Source of the DNA: Tanytarsus gracilentus
Taxonomy: Eukaryota > Arthropoda > Insecta > Diptera > Chironomidae
Direction: 5' to 3'
NCBI GenBank assembly: GCA_038502055.1
Contig: JAXRKN010000044.1
Location: forward strand, 9,325,501 to 9,389,500
DNA: 64,000 bases
Shown: piece by piece, positions 20,702 to 35,701 of the stretch
Position numbering within the stretch: the stretch's first letter is position 1
How the letters are laid out: every line of letters begins with the position of its first letter
Translations under genes and position numbers: made by a program
Notes under the pieces: model-generated
What the model was told of the DNA's origin: nothing
The model's database searches: none
The model's input: the letters and a program-made list of their open reading frames with translations, nothing else

Positions 20702-23700
20702 ATGGTCTTAGATCTACGTACACTACTTATGGATGAATTTGAATCGGGATTACTGAGTCAAGCATTAGCGCTAGCCAAACCTAAATATCATCATGAATCA
20801 ACACAACAACACCACACATTAAGCTCACTATTGCATAAAATTCCAATAGTCGACACCACCACCACATCGCCACCGTCAGCTGATTATCACCATCGCACAA
20901 CTACAACACCGCGCAGTCGAAGCATATCGTCATCCAATCCTCTCAATGAATATCTAAAGCCTCACAGTATTCTCTCGCAAAATAATTCGTCCGAGAGTGA
21001 TGAAGATGATTCGAGTCACCACGATGAAATCAACCTATATCCATTATCAAATCAAGTCGGCGGACACACGAGACTGCTGTTACTGAACGACAAAACTGTC
21101 ATCAAGCCTCTCAATTTTCGTGAATTGGAATTCTATCAAAACATTCCATCCGACATTCAGCATTTTGTTCCCAAGTATAAAGGTGAATAGATTCTATTAC
21201 ATTGCCCTTTCTGATCAGCGTACATTGACAATGTATTAAACTTCTAATGATTCATGCGAAAACGCCTACAAGAAAGTTTATCAACAATCTCAATTTCCTT
21301 ACGTCAATGGCACGAGCGCGTAATCTCCTTTAATCACGTTTCATTAAATGTTCTTAAACCACCGACAAAATCCCTCGAATTTTGCTTACGAAATTATTAA
21401 TTGAGTGCAAAAAATCGATGAAGCTTGCGATGAGTCATAAGTTGTTGTGAAATAATCGCTTGAATTCAAATTAAAATTTTTTCTCACCATCGCACGCATG
21501 CAATCTTGTTAAAATACTTCTTAAGAGAGTTTAGTGTGTGAATATCATGAATGAAATTATTTATGACACAAGCGAAGGAATTTCCCCATTTTTTTCTGCA
21601 CATCATCTGTGTTGGTGAACTTTTGAATGAATGAAAAAATTTGTTTATGCCCATATGTGTGCGAGAAAGAGAGTGCTCGACCGAGAAAAGAGGAAAATCA
21701 TTGATTTTCATTTCCATTTTCACTGAGCTGTAGTAACCTTTAAAATTTTTATGGCTTTGACCTTGAATACAGCACAATAAAAATTGCAGTGTTGTGCAAA
21801 AAAGGTGGACGCAGCCGTTTACATGCTTTTCTGTAACTGGGAGTTGAGCTTTTGCGGCCAATTTTTGCTCATAAAAGTTTTCCGCGCCATTAGTTATAAT
21901 AAAAATTTTTGAGAGTCACATAGTAAATTTTCTAGGAAACTGTTTTAATTATTGTTTACGATGAATAATCAGAGTGAACAATGTTCTTTCTCTATTATCG
22001 CTTATTGGACTTTGAAAGGCTCCTCATTATAATCGCGATGATTACAATGCGGATAGAATGTTCATTTTTATTAATCTTTGTCTTCTTTTATTTGACACAG
22101 GTGTGCTGCAAGCAACGACAGGTGAACAATTTGAGAAGCGTTACAGCCCCAATTTCAAGATCGACGAGTCGCTACGGCGACAGAGTTCGACAAAAAGAAA
22201 ACGAGATGAAGTTTTAAGGTGAATGTTGTAAAGATTAATTATCGTCTTTGTTTCATTGCCCATTAATTACACTTTGCACTTCTTATTACTTAATTAGGTT
22301 TTTGCTTTACATGCACAATTTATTCATTAACCGCTCTGCTTTGTGTGTTTTATATAATCTGCAGCTATATTTACATTTCTCCTATCACACCCCGCTTTTT
22401 AATCAATACCGGCTTGACTAATTACTTGATTGACTAAGTGGTATACGCCTTTGCCATTGAACTTTTGATCGATAAATTAATCGCGCAATTTATTAAACAT
22501 TTCACTTGGCCTCCACAAAGTCTGCTACTGATAAGCTTTAATAAGCAAGAGAGCGTGCCTGTTAATGCAATATTGAGTTAGTTACAATTTCTACTATTTT
22601 TTATCGCGGCAGATGGTATTTTTTTTGTACAAACATCACTTCAAAATATTTACCAAGGCAAAGTCCTTTCACCTATTTATTTTTTTGTTGATCGCTAATA
22701 AATTGTGTGAAATTTATTTTCAAATTTTATCATATATGAGAGCTTATTTGTCAAATTGAGGACCAATGACTCACATATTTTTGCAAGAATTATTTAGAAC
22801 AATTTATATCCAGATGTTCAAAGATTTATTTGGATTCGTTCTCTTTTAAAATTAAAATTAGTTCTACTTGACTTACTGACACAAAATTCTGCATGCCACA
22901 CACGAGAAAAATTTTAATTCACTTTTTATTGCACACAATAAAAAACTAATATTTTTCCACACAACTCATTCTCGATGTGAGGTACGTGTTTATAATTGGA
23001 TATTTAAACGACGCTATTTTAAAACTTAATTAATAAATATTTGATTTTGAATTGCTTCCTGTATTTGCGAGTACGTTGTTATTGCACTTTCTTTTGATTA
23101 CTCTCGTGGCACATATTCTAATATTTAAATAAGAGGCTTATCAAGTATATAAATAGTGTACGATTAACATATTCATGTAGGTGCTAATTAAATATTTATT
23201 CTCACCTTTTTCATTTAAAAAACGCTTGTGATATTTTTCTGTAAAAATGCTTATAAATTTAATCGCTTTGTTATTCACAAAAAAATCAAAATTACGCACT
23301 TAATTTAAATTATTCATTAAAAGTTTTCTAATGGAACCCTTTTTCTTATTCTATATTTTGCAGAATGAAAATTCATAAAAATGGAAATGCAACTGAAGTA
23401 CTAAAAAGTATTTCGTCTGTTGACAACACTAATAAGCAATGTTAGTATAAATATTTTTCATGATGAGCTGGGATCTTTCATAAAAAAATTCATGCACATT
23501 TTTCTAATTCTCTTCTAACGTTTCCTCATAACTTCATTTCATATTTAAAATATCAAATTCGACGGGCTTCATCGACTTACGAGACAAATTGTCGTCAATA
23601 AAAGCGACATGAGCTGTACAATGTGCGTTAAGTTCGCGGAAAATTATAAAATACATATGCGACGTACGTGAGACAGAGACAGAGGATTATCTCATAAGCT

Positions 23701-26700
23701 AATGTGAGCAAATAATAGACATTAGGTCGACATGTTCTGTCGCATGTGCATCGAAGAAAGAGAATTATATTAAATGTAAATATTATGAGCTCTAGTCATT
23801 GGAAACATTTACATTTGGGGCATGGTTACGTGATGTGTGTGTCTTTATTCTTCTCACATATACGCGATCACAATAATATGGAAAAACGATCTAGAAGAGT
23901 CGCAGAGATTTTTTTAGAGAAAATAGAAAAGTTTCTCATGCTAAATGATATCATGTCAAATACCCATTCGTCACAATGAGAGATGCGATGATATGTCGCG
24001 GACTCGCGAGGGTAAAACAATTGTGATAATTTTCACATGGCAACGAAATTGCGACTAGTAAAATTTTCACATTTTCTTTGTTTCGCATATTTTCACACGA
24101 GGCGATGTTATGATACTTTGATTGTGAATGATTCATTCAAAGTATCGCGCAAAATATTCTCATCTCGCTCCTCTTCACACCTTTTTTTTAAGAATGAAAG
24201 AAAAATATAAAATTGGCGAGTCGAAATTCCAATTTTTCGACCTATTTTTAGAATTTACTCTTTCTCTCTCTCCCGTAAAGAAAAAATAGCTACATGCAGT
24301 TTCAATTATACATTTTCATTTCATTTGAGCTCGTAAAAATCTCACACGACTCGCACTCATTTTTGGCGCTCGTCTAAAGTCACCGAGCGACTTTTATTAT
24401 GAAGAGGGACCATGATAATTTTAATTGAGACATTAAAGGAAATTTTAATGTTTTCAGTGGCGCAAAAAAAATCATAATGCTAGTTTTTAGTTTTCGATCG
24501 AGACTTTGAAAGAACCTTGAAAATAAAAGTTTTTCGGAAATATTTGACAAATAGAATTTCCTGTGACGCTTCACACTCATGACCATCGTTATAAGCACAC
24601 GATTATGAATAATCCACCCATTGAATGCTCATTAAAATCGCTTTAAATCAATTTAAAGCACGTGGAAATGAATGACTGGTTTTCTGTTTTAAAAAAATAT
24701 AATAAAATCATTTACATGCGATGCATGACTTTGAGAGAGCGAGTAAAAAATAAAAGTGAATATTTTGAAAACGAGTTTTGACTTCTTGAATGCACTTCAC
24801 GCGCTTCCAGCTGATTTTCTTCAAATGTTCGTTGATTCGCGATTGTGACGTCAACTTTAAGATTGTATAGCCAGCTGATAAGTCACTCACTCATTCGCTC
24901 GCTCTATTATGCAATTAACAACGTCGTGTTTATTGTCTTAAAATAAATATATTCTTCGCTCTTTACAGACTTTTTGATGCTGGAAAATATCACCTCTAAA
25001 TTCCAGCAACCGTGCATTTTAGATCTTAAAATGGGAACGAGACAGCATGGTGAGAATGATAAGGTTGTGACATGTCGATGAAACACGTTAAAAAAAGCAT
25101 TGAACTTGAGTTTAAATTTTACATTTCCTAACACATTGTTAGAGACTCATGGACAAACTTAATTTAATTAATTCAGTGTTTTATAGCTTTGTATACGAGT
25201 TGTTGACACGCCGACGCCCTGCACTACTAATTATATGAAAAGTTACTATGTCACTCAAACACAATTTTCTCTATCTATATTAGGCGACGATGCATCAGCA
25301 GAAAAGCGTTCAAAACAAATGGCAAAATGTGCAGCGAGTACGTCAGCAAGATTAGGTGTTCGCCTGTGCGGTCTTCAGCAGTATAATGCACACGAGAAGA
25401 ATTTCATACGACGCGATAAATATTATGGTCGACAATTGACGGAAGTGGACTTTAAGAAAGCAATCCACGAATTCTTCCATAACGGCGTTCGTCTACGCAC
25501 AAAAGTCATTGAAAAAGTGCTGGCACGTCTCGAAAAGTTGCATAGTGTGATAGAAAAACAGTCAAGCTACAGATTTTATTCATGGTGAGTGTTCCGGGAT
25601 GAGTGAAAAAAGAAGAATATGTTTATCTTTATCCATCTCGCACATTGCGTTCAATTGAAAAAATATTTTCATAAATCATCTTTCTCTGCGCAATAATAAT
25701 TGAATTTCCAATAATTTCTTTTGCTGGAATTGTTTCAATTCAATCTAAATTATTGCTTCATATATTCAATGACGCGATTGCTCATTTTGCCAGTTTTTGT
25801 AACCATGAAATTAAAGATTTATATTTCATTTATATCATAGCTCCCTGCTGCTAGTTTACGAAGGTAAAGATGCGGAATCTGAACGTATTGAAGCTCTCCT
25901 CAATTCAAATTACGATGCCGACATATCGAATTGTTCAACCGATCTTAATGTCTCCACACATCATAACGAGGATGATATAAGTTCTCACGCCTGCTGCTCC
26001 AACGATGAAAATGACGTCGGTATTGGACACGAGGACGAAACAAATATGGACCAGAGCCTCTATGAGTCAGATGAAGTACAAGCGTCAGCACGAGACTCGG
26101 GCAATTTGGAAGATATCGATCCAGAATTTCTCGCACCAATGCTTCGAGCACCATCACCGCATTCAATGGATTCATGGATCAATTACAATAGCAATAGTAG
26201 CGATGAATATTCAAACCAAGAGCTAATCGTAAGGAAAGGCACAAAACTAAATCTCCATGATGACGATGCGACGCAAGATAATGACGATGTGGATGTTTAC
26301 GATAAGATTAATTTTGTCAATGCCAAATCGATGACTTCATCCTTTAAGAAGTCTAAAATTGACACTGCCAAAGAGGAGGAAATAAAAAATTTCTCTCATG
26401 TCACGTCGCCGAATTCTTCTCCATTGAATGCAATAGAAACTGATGACGATGGAATCGAGGTTGAAGGCGAAGAGGTTGATGATGATCAGCTGTCTTCGCT
26501 AAGTAGCAATATTGATACGATAATTGTTAGTGAGAGCGGTGAAACAAAGTATTTTAATGCATCTGGCGAGGAGCATGTGGATCATCCGAGTGTAAAGAAA
26601 AAGAAATCGTGTGATGATTCCGCTACAATTACGGCCACTTCAACGCCAAATAATCATAAACTTCCGTCGCCGCTTGTCGATGTGCGAATAATTGATTTTG

Positions 26701-26852
26701 CCCACACGACATTCGCAATGAAAGAGCCGTCACCGTTTGATGATGCGGAAAAGAAAAAAGTGCCGCATCACGGACCCGACGGAGGCTTCCTAACCGGTAT
26801 CACAAGCTTAAAGCAAATTCTCTCGGATATATTGGCTGAGACGGCAATCTAA
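20702..26852 (+). CDS. IP6K: inositol hexakisphosphate kinase
   Basis: Converts InsP6 to the pyrophosphate 5-InsP7. Six coding exons join in phase: 20702-21182, 22101-22218, 23364-23440, 24969-25049, 25284-25584 and 25841-26852 (689 residues). The diagnostic inositol-phosphate-binding motif PxxxDxKxG is in exon 4 (PCILDLKMGTRQHG). The catalytic IDFAHTTF and a GPDGGFLTG loop are near the C-terminus, and YSCSLLLVYEG spans intron 5. Exon 1 carries HTRLLLLNDKTVIKPLN preceded by a Ser/Thr/His-rich leader. About 200 acidic and Ser-rich residues are inserted before the final motif, so it is longer than the human enzymes (about 410-440). The start could be ATG 20702 or 20729. Introns 1-3 are long (0.9-1.5 kb) and may hold regulatory sequence. 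Confidence 0.93.
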
Positions 26853-29800
26853 AATCTTAGACTTTGTTGCCGCTCTATTAATAGCTCATCAAATCCGGCT
26901 ATATTTGTCACACACCACTCGACAAATTTAATTTAAAAAATGTATATCGCAGTGAAGCCTTATGTATGGAGCATTGTAAACACAAAACCGAATGACGCGC
27001 GACCATGATTACAGATAATGTGTTTGGACAAAGCTTAAAAAGCTTCTTATTTTTTTCGGTTATCACAAACAAAAAATAACAAAATAATTCTACTGCTGAT
27101 TGACCGCTAACGAGGTGAGCCAAGAGAAGATGACGACAACGATCGACGCTGAGAAAGAAAAAAAGTTTAAATATTTGATTGAATGTTTTTTTGTGCTATC
27201 TCTTGACGAGGATTAGACTTGACGAATGTTTATGTATGTAAATGTAAAACTTTCAAAGGAAAAAGTTGGTATCCTCGCATACTAAACACAGCCAGCTGCA
27301 CACATGCAGCTTGATTTGTCAAAATAGTTGGCAATGCAATCATACTTAATGAGCGCATGTAGAGACTCACATCACATTGACTCGACGCGGCTGGTTGATG
27401 ACCTGAAAATTAAGAAAAATATTTGTGAATTTGACACAGAAAATATTTCTCTTGATAAGACGACCGTAAAATAAACAAATAATTAAAAATTCGAGCCTTC
27501 GTGTTTGAAAATAAATCATAAAAGCGTCACGGTGCGAGAGTTGTCAAATGTGTCGAAAAAGTTGACAAAGTCTCAGACATACAAAAAAATGATTGATAAT
27601 ACTATTTTTCAGTACACGAGTGTACTTGACATTGAGTGAGAAAAATTATTTTTGTGAAGTCGAATCTTGAAATTTAGATTGGAAATGCTTAAAAATTATT
27701 GTTAATTTAGCGTTCAATATTTTTTAACCACAAAAATATTGTGACAATAATTTCCATTGTAAACTTAATAATTATCTTTGATCGGTGCTGATAATGTCAA
27801 TACGTCATATGTGACGTCAGAGACATCTAAAAAAGATCATGTGAGCCCATCGATTGATTTTTCCATGTAAAAATTCCAAGTTTCTCATTGTCGACTAAGC
27901 AAATTAATTTAAAATATGATTTAATTAAAACAAGTGAAGACATTTGAGTGGAACTTTTTTAGTTTTGTGTGATTTTTCAACACTTGAATAAAAGAATGTA
28001 TATAAATTAGCTAATTTTGTGTAAATTCTTCCATTAAAGCTTTAAGAAAGTCGCCATAAATTGATTGTCCACTCGAATGTCTCCTCTTGGTATAAACTTT
28101 AGTTTTTAATGTGATAAAGTGGCCTAGCGAAAAATTTAATGAATCAATTTTACTAAGTAAAAGACCAACAAATTAATTATTAGGTGATCACTTTATGAAT
28201 TATTTTTGTCTCATTTTAGCTAGCTTATGATTTTCTTTTTCTTTTGTGATTTACATTTTCAAGATCTTTTTTTTGTCACGATTATTATTTCGTATGAATA
28301 AAAAATACCTTAAGTGCTTTTATTTAATCAAAAAAAAATATTACGTCATTGTTTGATTATTTTTTGTTTCCTCGAAAATCATCAACATCATCATCTACAT
28401 ACCATGCCATTGTTATTATAATCTAGAACGAAGAAACTCGATCGTATAATATGTGCTTAGATGTCGTCATCGTTCGTTGAATTTAATTTATATCCAAAAA
28501 ATCAGTCGTCATGAATTTTCAATTATCATCGGAAAAAAATGTGCGAATGCACATTCTGTTAGCATGTGTTAAAAATAGATTGAAAAAAATGGGTTGCAAG
28601 TTATAAATTTTTATTTCAGTTTTCTGTTTGTGATTTAGTTTTTTTTTCATAACTATAAAATGTTAATTGAAAGCAGCCGCAGAACATTTTGTTTGCAAAA
28701 AATATTTTTAAGGTTTATTAAAACTTTTTGTTTTTGAGGTTTTTCAATTAGCATGAAAAAAGTTTTTTTTTGTGATGAAAAGCTTTTCAATTAAGAAATT
28801 TTTTTGAGCGTTAAATTTTTAATTAAAAAGAAAAGTTCTGTAAGATTTAAAAGTAAATAAATCAACAACGCAAAAGTTGCTCTGGAATTTGCTCGGAAAA
28901 TTAAATTTGATCCACTTGAAGATAAAGTAAAAATTATCTGGGATGTCGAGCCCCCTTCACGCGTGAGGTTTAATTTTTCATTATCCACTCGAGAGTTCCA
29001 CAAAATATTTTTATCGTCTCATTTTAAAATAACGCAAAACTTTTTTGGATGTTCATAGGAACTCAAATATGACATTCGCATGAAACTCAATTTGACAAGC
29101 GAACAAATATTTATTTTTGTCGCACTGAAAGTCACCACTTTATAGCATGCATGAAAATATTTCAAATATTGTGTATTAAATTTAGAATTCCAATTGATGC
29201 AAAAATCAGCGTTAAAATTGCAATGGAAAAGTACTGACATAATGAAATGTCAGGAGAAAAATGAGTCATTTTCATTTATGAATACGCCGCATTACTCAGT
29301 AGGTAGTTGTTAAGCACTTTATAAAATTAATATCGTGAGACGGTTAATTAAATATCATCAAAAAGCCACTCAAGTGCATGTTAATGATGACATGAGAGTT
29401 CACATGTGAAGCATTTAATGTAGCGACAATTCATTAGAAGATAATTAAAGGTCAATTTGGAATGGAAAATTGCTGGCTAATTTAAACGAACGTTCCAAAT
29501 TATCTCGAAAGACATGAAAGAAAAAGTTAGTGAATCGTTGACTTAGGAACTTTTGAAAGTTTGAAAGTAATTCTTAAAATTTGTAAGATTTAAGATTTTT
29601 TTAAAAAAATAATTTGATTTTTCCAAGTGTTGAGAATTTTTTAAATTTACAGTTTCAAAATTTAAAATTCTCAGTCGTAAACTTATAAAATGTTTATGTT
29701 TAAAATATCAAAACGTGTTTAATTTTTTTTTCTTTCTACAATGTTCCAAGTTTCTAATTAAATTTCTCTTCTTCAAAGTTCAAACCTTATATCAAACTCA

Positions 29801-32800
29801 ACAATTTTTTTCTCGAGTACATAAGAAATGGAAGCTCTAGAGCTTTAATGTGAAAATTTTTCACAACCTCGTATAATCTTCCCAAAATAAAATTCTACTT
29901 TTCAAACACAAACAATACACTTAAAAATCTTGAGATAGAAAATTATCCAATTTTATCGAAAATATCAACAAAAGAGAAAAAAAATATTTTTTATAATCGT
30001 GTAGAACAAAAATAGACCGATGGACGCGTTTTATTTAATCTCCCACCTTTATTTGCTTGCGTATTTTCTTATCTTTAAGTAAATATTGCAAAGAATGAAG
30101 CCTTTCGGCGATAACTTGAGTTGTCTGGATTTTAATCTGACTCGAACATAAAAATAAATCTGAAAAAAACACGATCAAATTTCATTAATTTTGCAAAAGG
30201 CAAACAAGACATTAAAAAATATTAATTTGATATTTTGTCAAAAAAATGCCGGCCTGTGTCACTCAATTAAGTGCGAATGAAAATTTTTTTACGTGTTTTT
30301 TTCGGAAATTTTTCTTTCACCAAAACACTTCGAAGCGGCGCCAAAAGCTTGAAGCATGGTATTTGGCCTCTCGAATGTATCACATAAAAGTAAAAGATCG
30401 TTTAATCAATCGCAAAAAAATATTGGTGGGAGAGATAAATATAGATGAAGATATAAATATTAAAAAATTCACATAAAAAATCAACAAGAATTCGTAAATA
30501 AATCATTGAAAAAAATTTCTGATCTATAAAAGAGGAAAGAGAAATATTTTTGCAAGATATAAATTTATAAATATGAAAAATTACAATTTACTGCGTAATT
30601 TTCTTTCTTCTCATGTCCCTTTCACTCTTTCCAGTAAAATATAAAAAATAATGATAAAATCAATCGCATTTCTCTCGACCTTAATCAAATAAATAAACAA
30701 AAAAATTAATAAAAGATTAATTGCAGTAAAAAATGAGAATTTGCGTTTAATTGAGAGTGAAAAGATTTCTGTTCCTGGATTAAAAATATTTTTAAAAAAT
30801 TTGGTCACATGGTTGAGTTTCAATTATGCTCTCCTATCAGAAAAAAAATAATTATCAACCACCACATTTACAATCTCATTAATTAATTGAGTTAAACATT
30901 GAAGTGTGACATTTTCACACAAAGAGCTTTAATTTGTTCGCAATTTATCATAAGTTGTCATCGACATCACTTGAATATGATAGAAAATTCGAAAAATTTC
31001 TGTCAGTAACATGATAGGCGAAAATTGTTGAGCATTTTTTTTGGTGTTTTTTTAGATTTAAGACTATTTTGAATTTTTCATTCAATGTGATGTCAATGGA
31101 CGAGTGATTACTAAAAAATTCTCTAAATTTGCATTTTAAGCTTTTCTCTATATATTTCGCAAACCTTTGCCCAATTCATCTTTTATTGTAACTTAATTTT
31201 AGGTAAAAAAAATGTTTGAAAAAAGAAAATGTTTAAAAATAAAACGAAGATGAAAAAATTATAATAATAGCATTTAATATTTTTCTCCTGTCAAGATAGT
31301 TAGCCACATGCGTCTCTAAAATACCATTTAAGCGAGTGAGTCAGATGGCGAACTTTCGACAGAGATTTTTCACACGCTTGAGACGTAAAAAGAAAAATGC
31401 GATTTTTGTTTGTTTTCATTTTCTCAAGGAATTTTCAATATTTTGAAATTGAACGCGAAAAAAATCTGGGAAATCCTTTCATTGCTCATCAAATTGCACC
31501 CTCTCATCTTCTTTTTTTCATCTCAATAACTATTTTCACCTAAATCTTTTGGCGCCACACGTCAGCGATTAATTTCGTTGTTAAAATTTTATTTTATCTC
31601 CAGTCACAAGTGATCTTGAGTCTTGACGCTGAACGAAAAGATGAAAAATTACTGAATGACAATTTTGGCGACAGTTTGCAGATTTTTTCCCCGCTAAAAA
31701 TATCCGCAAAGGAATTCCAAATAGTCGCCTTCGCGATTCTATCAACCTAAAGAGAGGGGTGAAGGAAAATTCTCGACCGGAAAATTTTTATTTTTTGTTG
31801 ATTTCGTAGAAAATAAGAAATTTTTTATTTTGATGAATGAATTAATTTTTTAAAAAGAAAATTTTAAAGCTTCGACGGAAATAGCTGAGGCATGCTTCTC
31901 ATATATACCGACTCATGGCAGCGAATAAAACATGGGGAAAAACTAAATCCCCGCATCCTCTCTCTCAGAAAATTGAATCATCAACAAAGATCAGATTTTT
32001 TAAGCGATATGGAGAGAAATGCCGGCTGTGTCATTCGAAAGATTTTTTATGAGACATGAAAACTCACATTTATAACGCGAAAATCAGACCACATCCGACG
32101 GGATTTATGTGGAAAGAATGATGTATTTTAATTGCAAAGGAAAATTCAATAAGTTAAAAGGTGAATGCTTTTACAAAATTGAATTATTAGATAGAAATTC
32201 CTTGAACTACCATTAAATAAAAATAAAAATTTTGGCAATGAATCGCACACGCCTTAATAACACCCCGGACATTAGGATATTAATTGTTTTTATATAAAGC
32301 AAAGCTGAAATCAAGAAAGCACTTCCTTATAGTTTATTTTCATGTTGAAAAATTAATTGTCGCTTACAGATGAAAACCAGATTTTCTCTGGGTCATTAGT
32401 CAATTAAAATTAACAAACTCGCTCTTTACACTCGAATGTGTGAAAAAAATGCACTGAAGAAATTTTAATTTTAAGATTTTTTATTTTATTTTTTTATCTC
32501 TCAAGATTACAATTAAAGATTTCGTTTTCAGTGTGTGATTTTGCATTTAACAAAGAAGGGAAAAAATATAAATCGCTTCACATAGTGAGTCTTTTCATTT
32601 TTCGGATTTGCGACAAAATAAATTATATGGGCGCTAGAGAGAAAAATTGTTGTGAGAAGAAAAGCTTGAAAATTGTATCATCATCGCACAAATTGAGTGC
32701 AAATAATGTCGCATAAAATACTATTTTAGAGGCTGAATATATTTCATGGTTGATCGGATAAAGTAATTTTAAAGTAGGTGATGAAAAAAGCTTGAGATCT

Positions 32801-33114
32801 ATTTCGGAAATTCAAAGTTATGTGTGTGTGTTTTTAGAGTTGAAGCTTTCCCTTTATGAGACACTACTCACGCTCACTTATGCAAGCGATCTATGAGAAA
32901 ATTTGAATTTTTCTTCTAAACATATAATTTTAATTGTCCCAAATCGCAGACTATTTGCTTGCTAATAAGAACTAAAAATATAAACTTTTACTGCTTGTGG
33001 TGTGTGTATGTGTGTTGTTGCTGTTGGCTTGACATCTCATCCTCAGGCTTAGAAAATTAAAAAAAATTATACGACGGGATTGAACTGAAGCATATTGTTG
33101 AGAGATTTTTTTTC
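26853..33114. other. 6.3-kb non-coding region
   Basis: 3' UTR of IP6K followed by AT-rich sequence to the PAIP1 stop. All ORFs are short, with Lys/Asn/Phe-rich translations typical of random AT-rich DNA. No RNA gene or transposon ends were recognised. The PAIP1 3' UTR occupies the right edge. Confidence 0.5.
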
Positions 33115-35701
33115 TTATTCCTTCTTTCTCGATGCATCATTGCCGGCCTTAATGAACTCCTTGTACGCCATTTGCATTTCCAAGTCCATTTCAGGTTCGT
33201 CCTCCTCATCGGCAAAGTCATCGGAGTCATCGCTGTCGGTGAAAAGAAAACTAAGATTTGTTTGGACTGCCTTAAACTAATATCACTCAATACTTACTCG
33301 ATAATTTCGTCAATGTTGATTGGATAGCTTTCGGGCATATTCGAATTGAGGAAAGACGATTCTTCCTCGCTAATAATTTGACCATCGGGACCATAAAACA
33401 CAGGACTATCATTGTACTGATTAGACTGCAGATGTGCCGGAACCTGATCCGACGACATGGATGGCGGCTGATTTTCTACCTCTGCGAATTTAATTATTTT
33501 TTCACATTTTTTAATAACTAAGTTAATGTTCAACTTACCATCCTTTCTTCCCCAATTATCGTAAAAGAGATCCACAACCGACTGAATCAACCGCTTCGAT
33601 TGAATGTTCTGCCCTTCTGCGATAGACTTGAGCTGATTGATTGCCTCTTCCACTTCCGTGGGATTCTCCTTTTGCAAATCGTATCCAGAGAGCTGGTTTA
33701 AAAAATTATTTTAGCATTTTTTTACTCTATCAAATAAATTCAATTTCTCACCTTCAAGCTTTGGCAAACGCACTTCACATTCTCGGGTCCGGGTTTACTG
33801 AGCAAAAGCATAATGGAATTGAGAACATATCGTGAGACATCGAATGCACCTCGTGTGTCCTAATTTTAAAAAAAAAAAGAGAAATTCGTGATATGAAACA
33901 AAAGTTAATAAAGTAGATCAACTTACTTCCGGCCTGCTCAATTGCACAAACAATTCGGCCAAAAACATTGTATTGCCGCGAACCTTCCTCTGCTCATTCT
34001 GCATGAATGAAATTTGTTCGGTGTTCTGAAATTCCATTTTCATAATTAACAAACTGCGAAACGTACTTCCCGGCGAGAGATCCAAACTGTCAAAGAGCAA
34101 GCAAAGACGGGCTCCGGTGTAACGGAAGTTTTGCTCGTTTATCGACTAAAAATAGACACAATTCTTGAGTTATTTTGTAGTGAGGGGGGTTAATTATGAA
34201 ATTTACCTGCTCGAAGATGTTCTCGATGACATTGCTCATCACAAAGTGATTATCAACGAGCTCAACGAACATATCGCGAAGTTTCTTTTGATAGTTTTCA
34301 AATAAACCTGGATTATCATTGAGCTTAGCAATCACCTCGCTTAAATAGTCTAAAGCCAATTGCTCCGTTTCCGTCTGAGAAAAATTAAAAATTTAGCATT
34401 AATGAAGCAACAGTTTTTAAGTGCTCACTTGTTTATGAGGCATCGGCTCATGGGGAATAACAGGCTCGGGTGCATGTGAGTTATTGAAGTTAAGTCGATT
34501 CTGGATGCTGCTCATCCCATAATCACCACCACCACCGTGTTGTTGTCCATGTTGTTGCTGCGGCTGCTGTTGTTGGGGATAATTGTTATGTCCATGCTGC
34601 TGCTGATTCATCATCATATAGTGCGACTGAGGCTGCTGCTGCTGCTGCTGATGATGGTTGGAATAGTTTTGATGATGATGGTGCGAGTGGTGATTTTGAA
34701 TTAAGTCCGGACGAAAGTTTCGATTCGATTGCTGCTGCTGTGGATAGACTGGAAAGTTACGCTGAAACGGCGCTTGTTGTTGCTGCTGCTGAGGAAATGG
34801 TCGCGAGTGATTCTGCGGCGGAAAGTGCTGTGCTGGCGGAAAGACTTGTGGCGTATCCTGATGATGTGCTTGATAATTCCAATCACCTGATGGATTAGGA
34901 GTAGGTTTGAAATTAGGAATGAATTCGGCTGCAGCAGCGGACAATTCTTGGTTGTTCCGATTTAATGCGGCGGCGGCGGCATTATGTTGGGCTATTTACA
35001 CACGAAAGGTAAGGCACACAATACAGGCGAGAAGAAGTAGAGGGTGAATGAGGAGGAGGAGATCCACACCAGAAAAAGAATGGTATTTACAAATAAAATC
35101 CGTGTTAGTTAAATTATCAACGCAAAATGTACGTGCGGCAGTGTTTTTTTTTAAATAAAAAAAGAGAGAGCGAGGGATGGAAGTGGGGAAAAAGATACAG
35201 AAAAAATATTTCTTGATTAGTAATTCAAATTTCACACACAGAAATCCTCAATTGGATTGCATGGAATTAATTATTTCGATCACGGATCATCGATCTAAAT
35301 ACACATTCCGACCGTTTGCAACCCGAAATTTACATACAAATGCATTCTCAATTTTTTTTCTCTTCAACTTTCAAACATCCAGCCGCAATGATCCAGTTGA
35401 AAATTTCTTCATCTAATTAGTCTAATGGGCCCTAAAGCTACGATAGTCTAGTGCATTTCGGATAGTTATAGTCGTGTAAAGTGCTAAAAGACTTGCATCT
35501 ATACAAATCTATCGAGAAAATGCGTTTGGATATTTTTAACGAGGTTATCGTCTCAAACAAAGGACAAAATTTCATTTTAGAAAATCTCCACGAGAAAAAA
35601 AATCCTCAAAATCAAACTTTTTCACCATTATGGAACTTACCGTAGAGATAAGGGTTAAATGCTTCCGGAGCGGCGTTCGCTTGTGTATAACGAGGATCCA
35701 T
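33115..35701 (-). CDS. PAIP1: poly(A)-binding protein-interacting protein 1
   Basis: Translation factor that bridges PABP and eIF4A/eIF3 in the cytoplasm. Eight exons join in phase: 35701-35641, 34991-34429, 34374-34207, 34145-33927, 33859-33752, 33692-33539, 33481-33298 and 33232-33115 (524 residues). A PAM2 motif that binds the PABP MLLE domain is clear in exon 2 (LSAAAAEFIPNF). A Gln/His-rich low-complexity region encoded by CAG/CAA runs follows. The MIF4G-type helical domain spans exons 3-6 (ALDYLSEVIAKLND, VRGNTMFLAELFVQL). The acidic C-terminus (DDFADEEDEPEMD, then MAYKEFIKAG) matches the PAM1-like tail. The first exon is short and separated by a 649-nt intron. The gene is head to head with SLC12A9. 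Confidence 0.93.
34530..34820 (-). repeat. CAG/CAA low-complexity tract in PAIP1
   Basis: Runs of glutamine and histidine codons inside PAIP1 exon 2, mixed with Pro, Asn and Gly. The mixture of CAG and CAA keeps the runs imperfect. The tract lies between the PAM2 motif and the MIF4G domain. Confidence 0.85.

Noticed and set aside
27812..27819. Full palindromic CRE, TGACGTCA
   Set aside because: One 8-bp match in 64 kb is expected by chance often enough, and no transcription start is evident nearby.
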